Of a stretch of 26,404 nt of DNA, positions 1 to 6,324 are shown piece after piece. The stretch comes from RGIG5612 sp964579345 (GTDB taxonomy: Bacteria > Bacillota > Clostridia > Lachnospirales > Lachnospiraceae), in the NCBI GenBank assembly GCA_964579345.1, contig CAZOHB010000015.1, positions 1 through 26,404 of the forward strand, written 5' to 3'. Positions within the stretch are counted from its first letter, which is position 1. The number at the start of each line of letters is the position of its first letter. The notes under the pieces are model-generated. The model was not told where the DNA came from, ran no database searches, and was given only the letters and a program-made list of their open reading frames with translations. A program made the translations under genes and the position numbers.

Positions 1-7
1 GTCCAAT

Positions 8-167
8 GGGAATCTGCCGTACAGATTCCCTGCTTGCTAAAGCATGAGACACAGGTTTTTCTATGGATTTGATAAACTACTGTCGAACCATGCCTTTCGA
101 AATGCTGCGGAGCATTTCGGATTATAAACGTTTTTTCATGAATAATGGCCGGAGCCAGATCTGGCTC
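8..167. repeat. Three hairpins/palindromes in the non-coding stretch downstream of parR
   Basis: This stretch of about 215 bases before the end of the leftward partition operon has no convincing gene. It holds three perfect inverted repeats. GGGAATCTG at 8-16 pairs with CAGATTCCC at 22-30. CGAAATGCT at 98-106 pairs with AGCATTTCG at 111-119 around a 4-nt loop. GAGCCAGATCTGGCTC at 152-167 is a 16-bp palindrome. A weaker TGAGCC/GGCTCA pair lies at about 193-220. None is followed by a T-run on the minus strand, so I cannot call a classical terminator for parMR. They could end transcription in another way or be element-specific sites. Confidence 0.45.
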
Positions 168-217
168 AGACATTCCTTCTCCGAATTATTTTTGAGCCGA
201 ATCCGGGCAGTTTTGGC

Positions 218-550
218 TCAGCCGAACATCTCAAGATCTTCCAGCACACTTCGGTCGTTTTCTTCTTGTTCCTCTTCTGAAAGAGAAACTTCTTCTGCAG
301 AATGTAGAATGGAAGAGGACACCGGCATGATAGAAATATCCTCCAGCTCCTCACGAAGAACCATGCGTATGTCATCCAACGAAAAGGGAGCACGGGAAAC
401 TCCTGCCAACTGTTCTATCAGAATCGAAACAATTAACCGGCTGAGAGAGCAGTGCTTTTCTTTCTGAGTGTGTTGAAGCCGGTTTAAGACTTCTGCTTCA
501 TTCGGATCATTCGGATCGAACCGGACATTGATACGATAGCTGCGGCTCAT
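218..550 (-). CDS. ParR-like ribbon-helix-helix partition protein
   Basis: A 110-residue protein likely to be the DNA-binding adaptor of a type II (actin-like) plasmid partition system. The N-terminal half (about residues 4-48) begins with a basic strand, YRINVRF, followed by two predicted helices containing SLSRLIVSILIEQL; this is the layout of a ribbon-helix-helix dimer. The C-terminal half is very acidic (SLSEEEQEENDRS), as in adaptor tails that contact the filament. It starts 4 nt after the stop of the ParM-like gene, with an AGGGAGG ribosome site inside the end of that gene, so the two are translationally coupled. In known ParMRC systems ParR binds centromere repeats and ParM filaments. 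The assignment rests on size, fold pattern and position; no unique ParR signature is visible, so a CopG-like regulator is the alternative. Confidence 0.68.
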   Translation of the reverse strand: MSRSYRINVRFDPNDPNEAEVLNRLQHTQKEKHCSLSRLIVSILIEQLAGVSRAPFSLDDIRMVLREELEDISIMPVSSSILHSAEEVSLSEEEQEENDRSVLEDLEMFG

Positions 551-554
551 GGTA

Positions 555-1469
555 TCAACCTCCCTTCAGCTGAAGTTCAGCCATATACTCATAGCCCTTA
601 GCAGCCGCGCATATGTCCTCCACGAAGCGGATCCTCTCCGGTTTTGTTTTGGAAAAGTTTCGTATCAGGCATCCGCCTCCGCCGGTCACGATGAGCTTCA
701 TGGTGTTTTCATCATAACCATGCTCCCGCAATCTCCGAAAAATTCCCTGGACATACTTTGCAGCGACTTTACGGATGATCCGGAGGTCAGTAGCAGGAAT
801 ATCAGCTGTCCCTGTCCGAAGTACCTCCTCGATGATGAGATCATTCAACTCCCGGTTTGTTTTCTGCTGGAATTCTTCCCGGATTGCAAGCGTGCATTGA
901 TACGTCCCGAACTTATCTGTGAACTTATTGGCGCTCTGGGGAGAACCGTTCACCATGTATAACGTGTTCATGGTACCGTTGCCAATATCAGCAATTACAG
1001 AAAGTCCTTTTAATGTGGATTTGATCTCTGCGACTGCCGCATATCCCTGAGGATAGATTTTTACTCCTGCAATACGGATATGATAGTCCTTCCGATTGTA
1101 CTGAAAGCTGACATCTTCGTTACGAGAAAGATAAGCGGTAAAAGCTTCCTTCTGTCCGGACATCCAGGTGAGCGGAAGCCCGGCGGCAATCACGATCTCC
1201 GCTTCCGTGATGCCTTCCGGTTCAAGCTCTTTTGCAATGGCAGCAAGAGTCATGATGTAGTAGTCCTCATCGCTGGTCTTTTCTGCAAAGAACTCCTTGT
1301 GCCCTTCACCGAAAAGGTAATACCGGCCATTATAGACCAGCATGTCTTTGGTGAAGGTAGGTTCCGAATCATAGGACAGAATACCTGTGCGGAAAACATG
1401 ATTTGCAGTTTTGATGTTGCCATAGCCATGGTCGATTCCGATGATGATCTGGTTGTAGATATGTTTCAT
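555..1469 (-). CDS. ParM/StbA-like actin-fold plasmid segregation ATPase
   Basis: A 304-residue protein with actin-superfamily nucleotide-binding motifs. Phosphate-1 loop: GIDHGYGNIKTA near residues 11-22. Phosphate-2 loop: ADIGNGTMN around residue 165. Adenosine motif: VTGGGG around residue 263. Length and motif order match ParM/Alp proteins, which polymerise with ATP and push plasmid copies apart in the cytoplasm. The start is supported by AAGGAG about 8 nt upstream on the minus strand. A candidate leftward promoter (TTGTCA, 17 nt, TAGTAG) lies at 1532-1560, and an inverted repeat GCAGG-N7-CCTGC (1485-1501) sits in the leader. The downstream ParR-like gene completes the pair. It suggests that the left part of the window is a plasmid or a plasmid-like phase of an integrative element. 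No replication initiator is visible here. Confidence 0.85.
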   Translation of the reverse strand: MKHIYNQIIIGIDHGYGNIKTANHVFRTGILSYDSEPTFTKDMLVYNGRYYLFGEGHKEFFAEKTSDEDYYIMTLAAIAKELEPEGITEAEIVIAAGLPLTWMSGQKEAFTAYLSRNEDVSFQYNRKDYHIRIAGVKIYPQGYAAVAEIKSTLKGLSVIADIGNGTMNTLYMVNGSPQSANKFTDKFGTYQCTLAIREEFQQKTNRELNDLIIEEVLRTGTADIPATDLRIIRKVAAKYVQGIFRRLREHGYDENTMKLIVTGGGGCLIRNFSKTKPERIRFVEDICAAAKGYEYMAELQLKGG

Positions 1470-1484
1470 TCATTTCTCCTTTCT

Positions 1485-1501
1485 GCAGGATTTAAACCTG
1501 C
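1485..1501. promoter_or_regulatory. Inverted repeat in the parM leader
   Basis: GCAGG at 1485-1489 and CCTGC at 1497-1501 flank an AT-rich 7-nt centre just upstream of the parM ribosome site. This could be an autoregulatory or centromere half-site for the ParR-like protein, because partition adaptors usually bind next to their own promoter. There is only one copy, so the role is uncertain. Confidence 0.3.
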
Positions 1502-1531
1502 TGTGCATTTTTTAAGAGTCTATTTATCCTC

Positions 1532-1560
1532 CTACTAACTTAATTGGAGATTTTTGACAA
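1532..1560 (-). promoter_or_regulatory. Candidate parMR promoter
   Basis: Read on the minus strand, TTGTCA (1555-1560) and TAGTAG (1532-1537) are separated by exactly 17 nt and lie about 65 nt upstream of the parM start codon. The -35 is good and the -10 is four of six to consensus. Confidence 0.45.
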
Positions 1561-1638
1561 AAAGGCACGTATTGCGATACAGAGGGAAAACAAGGTGCGT
1601 TACAACCGAAAAAAAGCTGAAATAGCAATGCTTTCCCG

Positions 1639-1662
1639 CTATCCACAGAAAGTTGTGGATAA
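1639..1662. promoter_or_regulatory. Inverted pair of DnaA-box-like 9-mers
   Basis: CTATCCACA (1639-1647, one mismatch to TTATCCACA) faces TGTGGATAA (1654-1662, the exact complement of TTATCCACA), with 6 nt between. The pair ends 7 nt before the -35 of the rightward promoter and lies between divergent partition and regulatory genes. This is the arrangement expected of a replication-linked control region. It could also simply be a stem-loop in DNA; no initiator gene or iteron array is visible in the window. Confidence 0.45.
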
Positions 1663-1668
1663 ACCTAC

Positions 1669-1697
1669 TTGACCGAACATATGTTTGGTTTTATAAT
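1669..1697 (+). promoter_or_regulatory. LexA/SOS-controlled promoter for the DUF6076-sigma operon
   Basis: TTGACC (1669-1674) and TATAAT (1692-1697) are spaced by exactly 17 nt. Between them lies CGAACATATGTTTG (1674-1687), which fits every position of the Firmicute LexA/DinR consensus CGAACRNRYGTTYG. A repressor bound here would cover the spacer and block RNA polymerase. The start codon of the next gene is 40 nt downstream. The inference is that the three + strand genes 1737-4182 are induced on DNA damage. Confidence 0.75.
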
Positions 1698-1736
1698 TTT
1701 GACTACTCTTTGAGAGGATGAGGGGTTGGATGAGAG

Positions 1737-2870
1737 ATGAATGACTTATTTTCATTTTTTGAAGCGGATTATTATAACGGAAATGTTTATATCAATGAAA
1801 AACGATATGCGGCAGGCGTCTTTGCCATGCATCTTCTTCAACAATTCTATGTGAATGATACTGCAGCTCGAATCAGTGTGTTGATTCATAGCTGGGAGGT
1901 GCAGCGGGAGTTGGCTCTTGGATTTCTTCAGGCAAAAGAATTTACTGCTGCGAAAGAGGAACTGGTTGAGATTTTAAAAAATGTCGGGCGACTCAGACCA
2001 TTTGATCTGTTTGATATTGAAAAGGAAGAACGGAGACTCACTGAATTGTTCGACATAGATAATGCAGGACGTTTACAAGCCTTTTTTCTAATGCGTTCTC
2101 AGATTGAACACAAAGATCCGTTTGTTAATGGCATGGGAATAAGTGTCCCAGGGTATGATGCAGTTGAATTTAATTCTTGTCGCCAGCTGATCAGAAATAT
2201 TTCTGAAACCTTGAAGTTTTATGAAAGCATCGGTGATGGAATGCGAAAAGCCTTTTACGGACTTCTGCGGTTTATAGATCGTTTGGAAGAGGCTGAGCGA
2301 TTTGATGAGGAACATTTTCTACCAATAGCGAAAGAAGAACTGTCCGGCGAGATCATATCCAAGGCGCAATATGTGACGATAACCTACCGGAAGAAAAAGA
2401 TTACGGTCCGGAGACTACAATTTCCTGATTATTACAGCTTTATCCTAACGGATTTTTATGAAGGTCTTCATTATGGACACTATCCCAGACAATGCCCTGT
2501 CTGTGGAAAATATTTTTTGATGCTGAATGCCCGCAGACAGTATTACTGTTCCGGAAAAGCACCAAAGAAATTGACGGACGGGAAAGACTTAAGCTGCCGG
2601 AAGTATGCGGCCTCCTGTGGAGTGAAGGAACTTGCGGAAGGCAATCCTGTTATTGCAGTTTACAAACGGCGTATGAGTTATATCCGGATCAATAAGAGGA
2701 GAGGTATCTTTGATGAAGACTTTGCACAGGCCGCGAAACAGTATGCACTGGAGCTGAAAGAGACCGCCATCCTGGATGATGAATATGCAAAGAAGCAATA
2801 CCTTCAGGATATGCAACCGAAAGCATTTACGAGAGGCGTCAGGCAGTTTATGAGTGCAGGAGGATATTAA
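1737..2870 (+). CDS. DUF6076-like protein with C-terminal zinc finger
   Basis: A 377-residue protein of unknown function. The N-terminal two thirds is largely helical with no recognisable catalytic motif. Near the C-terminus there is a four-cysteine zinc-binding pattern: CPVC at 253-256, then C271 and C287, with basic residues between. This resembles treble-clef or CGNR-type fingers, and the arrangement recalls proteins annotated DUF6076 on clostridial mobile elements. The start is an ATG 40 nt below a LexA-boxed promoter; a GAGAGATGA stretch precedes it rather than a strong ribosome site. Its stop overlaps the next start (TAATG), so it is translationally coupled to the sigma-like gene. A DNA-damage-responsive regulator of the element is a guess from context only. 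Confidence 0.6.
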   Translation: MNDLFSFFEADYYNGNVYINEKRYAAGVFAMHLLQQFYVNDTAARISVLIHSWEVQRELALGFLQAKEFTAAKEELVEILKNVGRLRPFDLFDIEKEERRLTELFDIDNAGRLQAFFLMRSQIEHKDPFVNGMGISVPGYDAVEFNSCRQLIRNISETLKFYESIGDGMRKAFYGLLRFIDRLEEAERFDEEHFLPIAKEELSGEIISKAQYVTITYRKKKITVRRLQFPDYYSFILTDFYEGLHYGHYPRQCPVCGKYFLMLNARRQYYCSGKAPKKLTDGKDLSCRKYAASCGVKELAEGNPVIAVYKRRMSYIRINKRRGIFDEDFAQAAKQYALELKETAILDDEYAKKQYLQDMQPKAFTRGVRQFMSAGGY

Positions 2871-3703
2871 TGGAAGAAGAAAACGAGAAAAAATGGTTCC
2901 ATATGAACCCTGCGCCGGAAAAGAAAGCATCAGAAGAATATATTCAGCTATATTTAAAAAGTGGAGATGAAAAAGATCTTGCGGCGTTCCTGCATTATTA
3001 CGAACCGCGGATGAACCACAAGGTACAGGGATATATCGAGCGGTTTTCCATGGAGGGACATTTCGAGGATCTGAAAGCGGTCTTTGTTTACGGGCTTTAT
3101 CAGGCGATGCGCTCCTATGATTCACAGTATGGAAAGACATTTTTACAATACAAAGAATATATCGTTCTGGAAGAAATCTTGGAGTACGTGCGGACGATGC
3201 GAACGGGCTTTACAATCCCCACGGTGCATGAATACCGGACTCTTCGCAATGTCATGAAACTGTTCAATAAACTGGACAGAGATTACAGCAGACAGGGTCT
3301 GGAACATATTGCTGAAGAGATGGACATGTCAGTGAAGACCGTCAAGGAATATATCCTGGCAGGTCTGGACAGTGAAAATGTAATCAGCATGGATGAGGAG
3401 ACTGACGAAGAATCTGGACATACAATCGAAAATTTGATGGCAGATCAGGAAGCCAGTGCAGAGGAATTGTGCTTTCGGCTGTTGAGGTGGGAGAGACTGA
3501 AGCATGCTTTTGAACAGCTGACTCCAAGACAAAAAGACGTCGTTGCGTCGCGGTGTGGGATCTGTGAGAACTGCTATGGTACAAAGAAACCAATCAAGTT
3601 TAAGGAGATTGCAACGAATAATGGATTGTCTTCTGAAGAGGCGGCGGAGCAGATATACAAAAGGGCATTTGTTGAATTGCGTTCAAATTACAAGGGGAAT
3701 TAG
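2870..3703 (+). CDS. Sigma-70-like protein with cysteine insertion
   Basis: A 277-residue protein with the order of a sigma-70 factor. A helical region 2-like part lies at about 24-110. A region 3-like HTH (HIAEEMDMSVKTVKEYI) lies at about 145-162, with an acidic linker including MDEETDEESG. A region 4-like HTH starts at ERLKHAFEQLTPRQKDVV (about 208-225). Unusually, the region 4 helices are split by a CGICENC segment (C229, C232, C235) before the recognition helix. Related proteins on clostridial integrative elements and phages act as element-specific sigma factors or regulators. The gene overlaps the upstream one by one base and is followed after 2 nt by the 158-aa gene, so the three form one operon under the SOS-type promoter. 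Whether it binds core RNA polymerase cannot be told from sequence. Confidence 0.65.
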   Translation: MEEENEKKWFHMNPAPEKKASEEYIQLYLKSGDEKDLAAFLHYYEPRMNHKVQGYIERFSMEGHFEDLKAVFVYGLYQAMRSYDSQYGKTFLQYKEYIVLEEILEYVRTMRTGFTIPTVHEYRTLRNVMKLFNKLDRDYSRQGLEHIAEEMDMSVKTVKEYILAGLDSENVISMDEETDEESGHTIENLMADQEASAEELCFRLLRWERLKHAFEQLTPRQKDVVASRCGICENCYGTKKPIKFKEIATNNGLSSEEAAEQIYKRAFVELRSNYKGN

Positions 3704-3705
3704 AT

Positions 3706-4182
3706 ATGGCAAAAATAATTTTCAATAAGAAAGGTCAAAAAGTAGTTGAAATTGATACCATTATCTTCTCCAGTAAGAGAAGGATTGATTGGGCCGGCGT
3801 GGAGAAATATCTGAAAAAATATGTGGGAGAGCAATATAGAATTGACGAGACAGATGACCTTATTTTCATCGGTTCAGATTTTCCAGATGAGTATGCAAAC
3901 AGTAAGTATAGTGCACGGGCATTAGGAACAATTGGAAAGGCAAAAGCTAATGCTGCACAGGCAATTCCTGAGTTGATTAAAATTGCAACCAACATCGCGT
4001 TCCGGGAAAATACAGATGAAAAACACTCCAAAGACGCGAAGTATGGCTGGTATCGATGTACAGTCCGGTTTACCTTGCCTACTTGTGACGATAGAGGAAA
4101 TGTCATTGGCAAAAATGCTTTTCAGGGTAGAATGATTATTCGATTCAGCGGAGACGGAAAAAGTATTTATATGACATTATAG
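3706..4182 (+). CDS. Hypothetical protein, last gene of the element operon
   Basis: A 158-residue protein I do not recognise. It begins MAKIIFNKKGQ, contains a mixed alpha/beta pattern with a helical middle rich in alanine (about residues 66-95), and ends in beta-strand-like sequence (GRMIIRFSGDGKSIYM). It has no signal peptide, membrane segment or cysteine motif. It begins 2 nt after the stop of the sigma-like gene, so it very likely shares its transcript and SOS-type control. A ribosome site, AGGGGAATTAG, lies at the end of the upstream gene. Similar small proteins on clostridial mobile elements are uncharacterised. No function is proposed. Confidence 0.6.
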   Translation: MAKIIFNKKGQKVVEIDTIIFSSKRRIDWAGVEKYLKKYVGEQYRIDETDDLIFIGSDFPDEYANSKYSARALGTIGKAKANAAQAIPELIKIATNIAFRENTDEKHSKDAKYGWYRCTVRFTLPTCDDRGNVIGKNAFQGRMIIRFSGDGKSIYMTL

Positions 4183-4457
4183 ATATAAAAAAAGAAACGT
4201 AGTACCCCGCTTGAGCTAATCGCTGTACGGCACAAAACCACATTCCTTTGTCAATAGATAACAAAACAAAAGATTCCTGTCAAGTTAATTGTAAAAGAAA
4301 TCTCCGGACAGTTAATTCTGGTAGTAATATTGTTTATTTATGGGTCATGCAATGATAATGAAAACGCAAATTAAGAATATTAACTAATAGAGATACTTGT
4401 GTTCTGTCTTTCAGTCGACCAGAATGGAATAGAACTCCAAAATAGACAAGAAGCAGG

Positions 4458-4486
4458 TTGAACTAATATCTTTGTATTTTTAGTAT
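4458..4486 (+). promoter_or_regulatory. Candidate promoter of the catabolic cluster
   Basis: TTGAAC (4458-4463) and TAGTAT (4481-4486) are separated by 17 nt and lie upstream of the ribosome site GGAGG (4580-4584) of the BKACE gene. Transcription would start close to 4493, exactly where the strong hairpin begins. Either this promoter or the terminator reading of the hairpin is therefore suspect, unless the hairpin is a leader attenuator. Confidence 0.35.
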
Positions 4487-4492
4487 TGATTT

Positions 4493-4530
4493 AGTGCAGT
4501 GACAAAAAGAAATCAGTCACTGCACTTTTT
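4493..4530 (+). terminator. Rho-independent terminator or leader hairpin
   Basis: AGTGCAGTGAC (4493-4503) pairs perfectly with GTCACTGCACT (4516-4526) across a 12-nt A-rich loop and is followed by a run of Ts (4526-4530). It reads as an intrinsic terminator in the + direction, separating the left-hand operon from the catabolic genes. Confidence 0.7.
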
Positions 4531-4591
4531 ATAATGGAGCATGAAAAAGAAGCTGAAATAATCGGCAAATGAATTTACTGGAGGATATTGC

Positions 4592-5483
4592 ATGNNNNNN
4601 NNNNCGCCCGGCAGCACCAGAATGGCGCCGTCTTCCAGGCGTTCGGGCAACGGCTGCAGGCCGCTGCTGTATGACAGGGACCGGAACACCGAAATCCAAG
4701 AATCCGGCGCTGCCGACACAGCCAAAAGAAATCGCAGAAGATGCATACCGGGTCTGGAAAGCAGGTGCGTCGATCGTGCACCTGCATATGAGAGATGAAA
4801 ACAATGTGGGCACCATGGATGCTGCAAGATTCCGTGAGACTGTTTCCCGGATCAAGGATCTTTGTGGAGACGATCTGATCATTAACCTGACATCGTCCGG
4901 AGCAAAAAATGTTACAGATGACGATCGACTGGCTCATATCATCGAGCTGAAACCGGAGATATGTTCTTTTGATTCCGGAACTTTTAACTGGCTGCCGAAC
5001 TTTATTTTTGAGAATTCACCGGGTTTTTTAAGGAAGCTCGGAAAGGTCTGCATTGATTATAAGATCAAACCTGAAATCGAGGTGTTTGATGCCGGCATGC
5101 TTTATGCTGCACAGTATTTCCAAAGCAAAGAGAAGATCCTGCCGGAAGGTCCGATGCATGTTCAGTTTGTGCTCGGAGTGCTTGGTATGGGAAAGGCAGA
5201 TCCGCAGACGCTTTGCTATCTGAAGGATAAACTGCCGGAAGGCTGGACCTGGGCAGCAACGGGAATCGGGCCGGGACATCTGCCGGTGATGTATACAGCA
5301 ATTGCCTTAGGCGGAAACCTGAGAGTCGGGCTGGAAGACAATCTGTACTTTGCGCATGGACAGCTGGCTACAAATGAAATGCTGGTAGAACGGGCAAAAC
5401 GAGCCGTGGAACTGTATGGCGGTGAAGTTGCGACGCCGGATGAGGCAAGAGAGATTTATGGACTTAGAAAGAAGGGCGAATAA
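4592..5483 (+). CDS. Beta-keto acid cleavage enzyme (BKACE, DUF849), interrupted by assembly gap
   Basis: BKACE enzymes condense a beta-keto acid with acetyl-CoA and split it to acetoacetate and a new acyl-CoA. The metal-binding HLH of the VHLHMRD segment, encoded near 4776, is present. So is the C-terminal RVGLED, holding the catalytic Arg, metal-ligand Glu and catalytic Asp as in Kce. The enzyme looks intact and cytoplasmic. Ribosome site GGAGG (4580-4584) lies 7 nt before ATG 4592, which I take as the start. Ten Ns follow, then about 65 GC-rich bases unlike the family. Recognisable coding resumes at MTGTGTPKSKNP (from 4671) in a frame that ATG 4592 does not match, so the gap size and junction are wrong. 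The following SDR starts one base after the stop. From context I suspect triacetate acetoacetate-lyase; 3-dehydrocarnitine cleavage is the main alternative. Confidence 0.85.
4595..4670. other. Assembly gap and adjoining probable foreign fragment
   Basis: Ten Ns occupy 4595-4604. The bases from 4605 to about 4670 are markedly GC-rich compared with both sides and do not encode the expected BKACE N-terminus. Read on the minus strand they give a protein-like stretch containing LQPLPERLEDGAILVLPG, unrelated to neighbouring genes. This suggests a chimeric contig end. The native N-terminal codons of the BKACE gene (perhaps 8-10) are missing here. Confidence 0.7.
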
Positions 5484-5484
5484 T

Positions 5485-6255
5485 ATGGGAGATCTTTTTT
5501 CATTAGAAGGAAAAAACGCGATGGTGATCGGAGGCGCCGGCGGCATAGGCAACGCAATTGCCATCGGCCTTGCAGGGCAGGGAGCCGGAATTGCGATTGA
5601 ATCCCGCAGTGAGGATTCATTAAAAGCAGGTGTTGCTAAGATCAAAGAAGCCTGTGGGGCAGAAGCAGAATATTTCCAGGTTGATGTCTCCGATGCTGAA
5701 AGCATAAAAAAACTGGTACAGAACGCTGAAGAGAAGATGGGACATATTGATATTCTTGTCAATTCCCAAGGCTATAACAAGAAATATCCGTGTTGGGAGT
5801 TCCCGCTCGATGAGTGGCAGAAACACCTGGATATCAATGTGACCGGTGTCATGCTCACCTGTGTGGAATTTGCAAGAAAAATGAAAGAACGCGGATGGGG
5901 AAGGATCATCAACGTTTCTTCGATTCGGGGACTCCTTGCAGCGCCGGGAGGCGGCGGAGCCCTGGCATACGGTACAACAAAAGCAGCAGTTAACATGCTG
6001 ACGGAGCAGCTGGCGGTGGAAATGGCAAAAGACGGAATCACAGTCAACGCCATCTGCCCTACGGTCATTGCGACACCGATGATGAAAGATACTATGACCC
6101 CGGAATTTAAGGCAAAAATGGAAGCAAAGATTCCGATGGGACGCATCGGAACTCCGGAAGATTGTGTGGGACAGGTGATCCTGTTCGCATCCGAAGCCGG
6201 GGCATACCTGACCGGTCATATCGACGGAATTGATGGAGGTCTGGCAACGCTTTGA
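5485..6255 (+). CDS. SDR-family NAD(P)-dependent ketone/enone reductase
   Basis: A 256-residue classical short-chain dehydrogenase. Cofactor loop GGAGGIG at 16-22; NSQG at 93-96 in place of the usual NNAG; N118; serine pair S145/S146; and the catalytic YGTTK (Y162, K166). The C-terminal DGIDGG is typical. I chose ATG 5485, one base after the BKACE stop with AAGGG upstream; an earlier in-frame methionine would lie inside that gene. Its place next to BKACE points to a step just before or after beta-keto acid cleavage. Phloroglucinol reductases are SDR proteins of this size, so it is the candidate for ring reduction to a cyclic 1,3-diketone. Gluconate-5-dehydrogenase-like or 3-oxoacyl reductase activity cannot be excluded from sequence. 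Confidence 0.85.
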   Translation: MGDLFSLEGKNAMVIGGAGGIGNAIAIGLAGQGAGIAIESRSEDSLKAGVAKIKEACGAEAEYFQVDVSDAESIKKLVQNAEEKMGHIDILVNSQGYNKKYPCWEFPLDEWQKHLDINVTGVMLTCVEFARKMKERGWGRIINVSSIRGLLAAPGGGGALAYGTTKAAVNMLTEQLAVEMAKDGITVNAICPTVIATPMMKDTMTPEFKAKMEAKIPMGRIGTPEDCVGQVILFASEAGAYLTGHIDGIDGGLATL

Positions 6256-6324
6256 TGGTAAAGCGGCCCGGTGTCCGCAGAATAAGGTGAAATAGAAAAA
6301 ATTTAAAAGATAAGGATGATCATA

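Larger units (their letters stand above)
4183..4568. other. Intergenic stretch between the element genes and the catabolic cluster
   Basis: About 385 AT-rich bases with no convincing gene. It holds an imperfect direct repeat (TCAAGTTAATT near 4280 and ACAGTTAATT near 4309), a candidate + strand promoter at 4458-4486 and the hairpin at 4493-4530. I see no transposase remnant or tRNA. The boundary between the mobile element and the chromosome-type cluster probably lies here, but no attachment site or target duplication can be identified by eye. Confidence 0.5.

Noticed and set aside
63..467. Open frame on the + strand over the ParR-like gene.
   Set aside because: It is serine-rich with no family features and lies antisense to the better supported ParR-like gene coupled to parM.
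4276..4320. Insertion-sequence end, suggested by repeated GTTAATT motifs.
   Set aside because: Only two imperfect copies, no transposase remnant and no target duplication visible.
4569..4671. In-frame start MNLLEDIA at 4569 for the BKACE gene.
   Set aside because: It has no ribosome site and reads through the Ns. GGAGG followed 7 nt later by ATG 4592 is far better, and the frame across the Ns is arbitrary.
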